Origin: Brasenia schreberi
Taxonomy: Eukaryota; Streptophyta; Magnoliopsida; Nymphaeales; Cabombaceae
Length of the DNA: 64,000 nucleotides
Assembly: GCA_036023115.1 (NCBI GenBank)
Contig: JAYKKT010000087.1
Span: 11,482,501-11,546,500, forward strand
Direction: 5' to 3'
In this document: positions 61,601 to 64,000 of the stretch, piece by piece
Numbering within the stretch: the stretch's first letter is position 1
How the letters are laid out: each line of letters starts with the position of its first letter
The notes under the pieces: model-generated
What the model saw: only the letters and a program-made list of their open reading frames with translations
What the model was told of the DNA's origin: nothing
Database searches by the model: none
Position numbers and translations under genes: made by a program

Positions 61601-64000
61601 TCATTGCCTAACACCACACACGAAAAAGTTTTATCCATCCATCACTAAAGTTGATTTCAGGTCTCAAACTAACCATACCCATAAAGGACTTATACCCGTC
61701 ACTATTGTTGATTTACAGTCTTAACCTAACCACACCAACAAATAACTAATCCATATCACTATTGCTGATTTAGAGTCTTACCCTAACCGTACACGTGACG
61801 AAGTTGTATCCATCACACACTAATGTTGATTTCAAGTCTTAACCTAACCACATAAATAAATAACTTATACTTGTCACTATTTTTGATTTATACAATTAGC
61901 CTAACCGCACACACCAAGAAGTTATATCCATTCATCACTAATGTTGATTTTAAGTCTCCAACTAAGGAAACAAACGAAGAACTTATAGTTATTACTATTA
62001 TTAATTTAGAGTCTTACCCTAATCGCACACAAAAAAAAGTTGTGATATCCATCCATCAATAATGTTCATTTTAAGTCTCGACCTAACTACACAAACAAAG
62101 AACTTATAGCTGTCACTATAGTTCATCTAAAGTCTTACCCATACCGTATACAAGACAAAGTTATATTCGTCAGTCACTAATGTTGATTTGAAGTCTCAAC
62201 CTAACCACAACAACAAAAAACTTATACCCACCGGTATTGTCGATTTAGAGTCATTACCTAACACCACACACGTAAAAGTTTTATCCATCCATCATTAAAG
62301 TTGATTTCAAGTCTCAAACTAACCATACCCATAAAGGACTTATACCCGTCACTATTGTTGATTTACAGTCTTACCCTAACCGTACACACGACGAAATTAT
62401 ATCCATCCATTACTAATGTTGATTTAAAGTCTCAACCAAACCACATAAACAAATAACTTATACCCGTTAATATTATTAATTAAAGTCTTACCCAAACCCC
62501 ACGCACGAAAAAGTTATATGTATGTCACTGATGTTGATTTTATTGTCTTAGCTTAATCGCAAGCACAAAAAAGTTATATCCGTCAGTAATTATTCTTGAT
62601 TTTAAGTCTCAACCAAACCACACCAATAATGAATTCATACCCGTTACGATTGTTGATTTATTGTCTTAGTCGAAATGCACACACAAAGAAGTTATGTTCG
62701 TTTATCATTAATATGGATTTTAAGTTTCAACCTAACCAAACAAACAAAAAACTTATAGCCCTCACAATTATTGAATTAGAGTCTTAACCTAACTGTATAC
62801 AATAAACGTTATATCCGTCTATCACTAATGTTGATTTCAAGTCTCAACCTAACTACACAAACAAAGAACTTATATCTATCCACAATGTAGATTGAGGGTC
62901 TTCGCGTAATCCCACACGCGAAAAAGTTATATTCATCCGTTACTAATGTTGATATTTGGTCTCGACCTAATCACACAAAAAAAACTTATAACCGTCACTA
63001 TTATTGATTTACAGTCATGACACTCACGAAAAAGTTGTATTTGTTGAAGACTAATGTTGATTTTAAGTCTCAACCTAATCATACCAACAAATAACTTATA
63101 CCCATTCATCACTAATCTTGATTTTAAGTCGACAACTAAGGAAACAAACGAAGAACATATAGTTATTACTATTATTGATTTATAGTCTTACCCTAATCGC
63201 ACACACAAAAAAGTTGTGATATCCATCGATCTATAATGTTCATTTTAAGTCACAACCTAACTACACAAACAAAGAACTTATAGCTGTCACTATTGTTAAT
63301 CTAAAGTCTTTCCCCTACCGTATATAAGACAAAGTTATATTCGTCAGTCACTAATGTTGATTTAAAGTCTCAACCTAACCACAACAACAAAAAACTTATA
63401 CCCACCGGTATTGTCGATTTACAGTCATTGCCTAACACCACACGCGAAAAAGTTTTATCCATCCATCACTAAAGTTGATTTCAGGTCTCAAACTAACCAT
63501 ACCCATAAAGGACTTATAACCGTCACTATTGTTGATTTACAGTCTTAACCTAACCACACCAACAAATAACTAATCCATATCACTATTTTTGATTTAGAGT
63601 CTTACCCTAACCGTACACGTGATGAAGTTGTATCCATCACTCACTAATGTTGATTTAAAGTCTTAACCTAACTACATAAATAAATAACTTATACTTGTCA
63701 CTATTTTTGATTTATACAATTAGCCTAACCGCACACACCAAGAAGTTATATCCATTCATCACTAATCTTGATTTTAAGTCTCCAACTAAGGAAACAAACA
63801 AAGAACTTATAGTTATTACTATTATTTATTTAGAGTCTTACCCTAATCGCACACACAAAAAAGTTGTGATATTCATCCATCAATAATGTTCATTTTAAGT
63901 CTCAACCTAACTACACAAACAAAGAACTTATAGCTGTCACTATTGTTCATCTAAAGTCTTTCCCTTACCGCATATAACACAAAGTTATATTCGTCAGTCA
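58605..64000. repeat. satellite block 5 (continues past the window)
   Basis: Same double unit and same order of variants as at 44-55 kb, running to the last base. Variant landmarks at 59030, 60265, 61871 and 63695 and at 59693 and 62596. 61871 to 63695 is 1,824 bp, the same as 52002 to 53826. Only satellite seen; the 60-71-codon frames are repeat by-products. Confidence 0.95.

Noticed and set aside
28936..63886. Dozens of similar open frames of 60-72 codons on the plus strand in the satellite
   Set aside because: They recur because the same satellite variants recur; they lack domains, upstream context and codon structure, and end wherever the repeat carries a stop. I treat them as repeat by-products, useful only as position markers.
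10000..64000. CRISPR-like array
   Set aside because: The repeats are continuous, diverged and without unique spacers, and the surroundings are plant nuclear transposons; this is satellite DNA.

Overview
The window looks like plant (angiosperm) nuclear DNA from a heterochromatic or pericentromeric-type region. The grounds are Ty1/copia elements primed by initiator Met-tRNA, an RTE-clade LINE with its trinucleotide 3' tail, an intron-containing WD40 gene relic of the plant AAMP-like family, and a satellite array covering about 36 kb, roughly 56% of the window. I cannot name the species.

Layout. 1-4672: unique, mostly non-coding DNA with a TC/TA microsatellite, a very AT-rich tract and one open segment that may be an unrecognised C-terminal exon. 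4673-9958 (minus strand): a decayed WD40 gene of the angio-associated migratory cell protein family. Four exon remnants remain, with a frameshift, a 6-nt deletion and a late nonsense codon; its 5' exons are missing because satellite DNA starts about 50 bp upstream of the first surviving exon. 10000-64000: a tandem satellite interrupted by transposable elements. The basic unit is about 118 bp, made of two related halves of about 59 bp. From about 46 kb rightwards it is organised in a longer higher-order repeat of about 2,998 bp, with one copy stretched to 3,647 bp by a tandem 649-bp duplication.

Interruptions. 10321-11383: a truncated minus-strand copia remnant. 15835-28832: a minus-strand copia with both LTRs and a CAAAC-type target duplication in the satellite. 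It was later hit by two plus-strand copia elements (16756-20627, TSD CTCAC; 21760-25963, TSD GGTTC) and a 200-bp non-autonomous RTE derivative (27167-27366, 24-bp TSD). 29809-30428: a solo LTR with an internal 240-bp tandem duplication. 55391-58604: a nearly complete RTE LINE on the minus strand with three visible lesions, at whose site about 290 bp of satellite is missing.

No gene here looks convincingly functional. The interest lies in the satellite's multi-level organisation, the datable nest of insertions, a template-switch-like inverted repeat where an integrase has been lost, shared hairpins and palindromes in the LTRs, and the junction between a dying gene and the array. I found no CRISPR array, rRNA or tRNA gene, and no convincing new protein-coding system.
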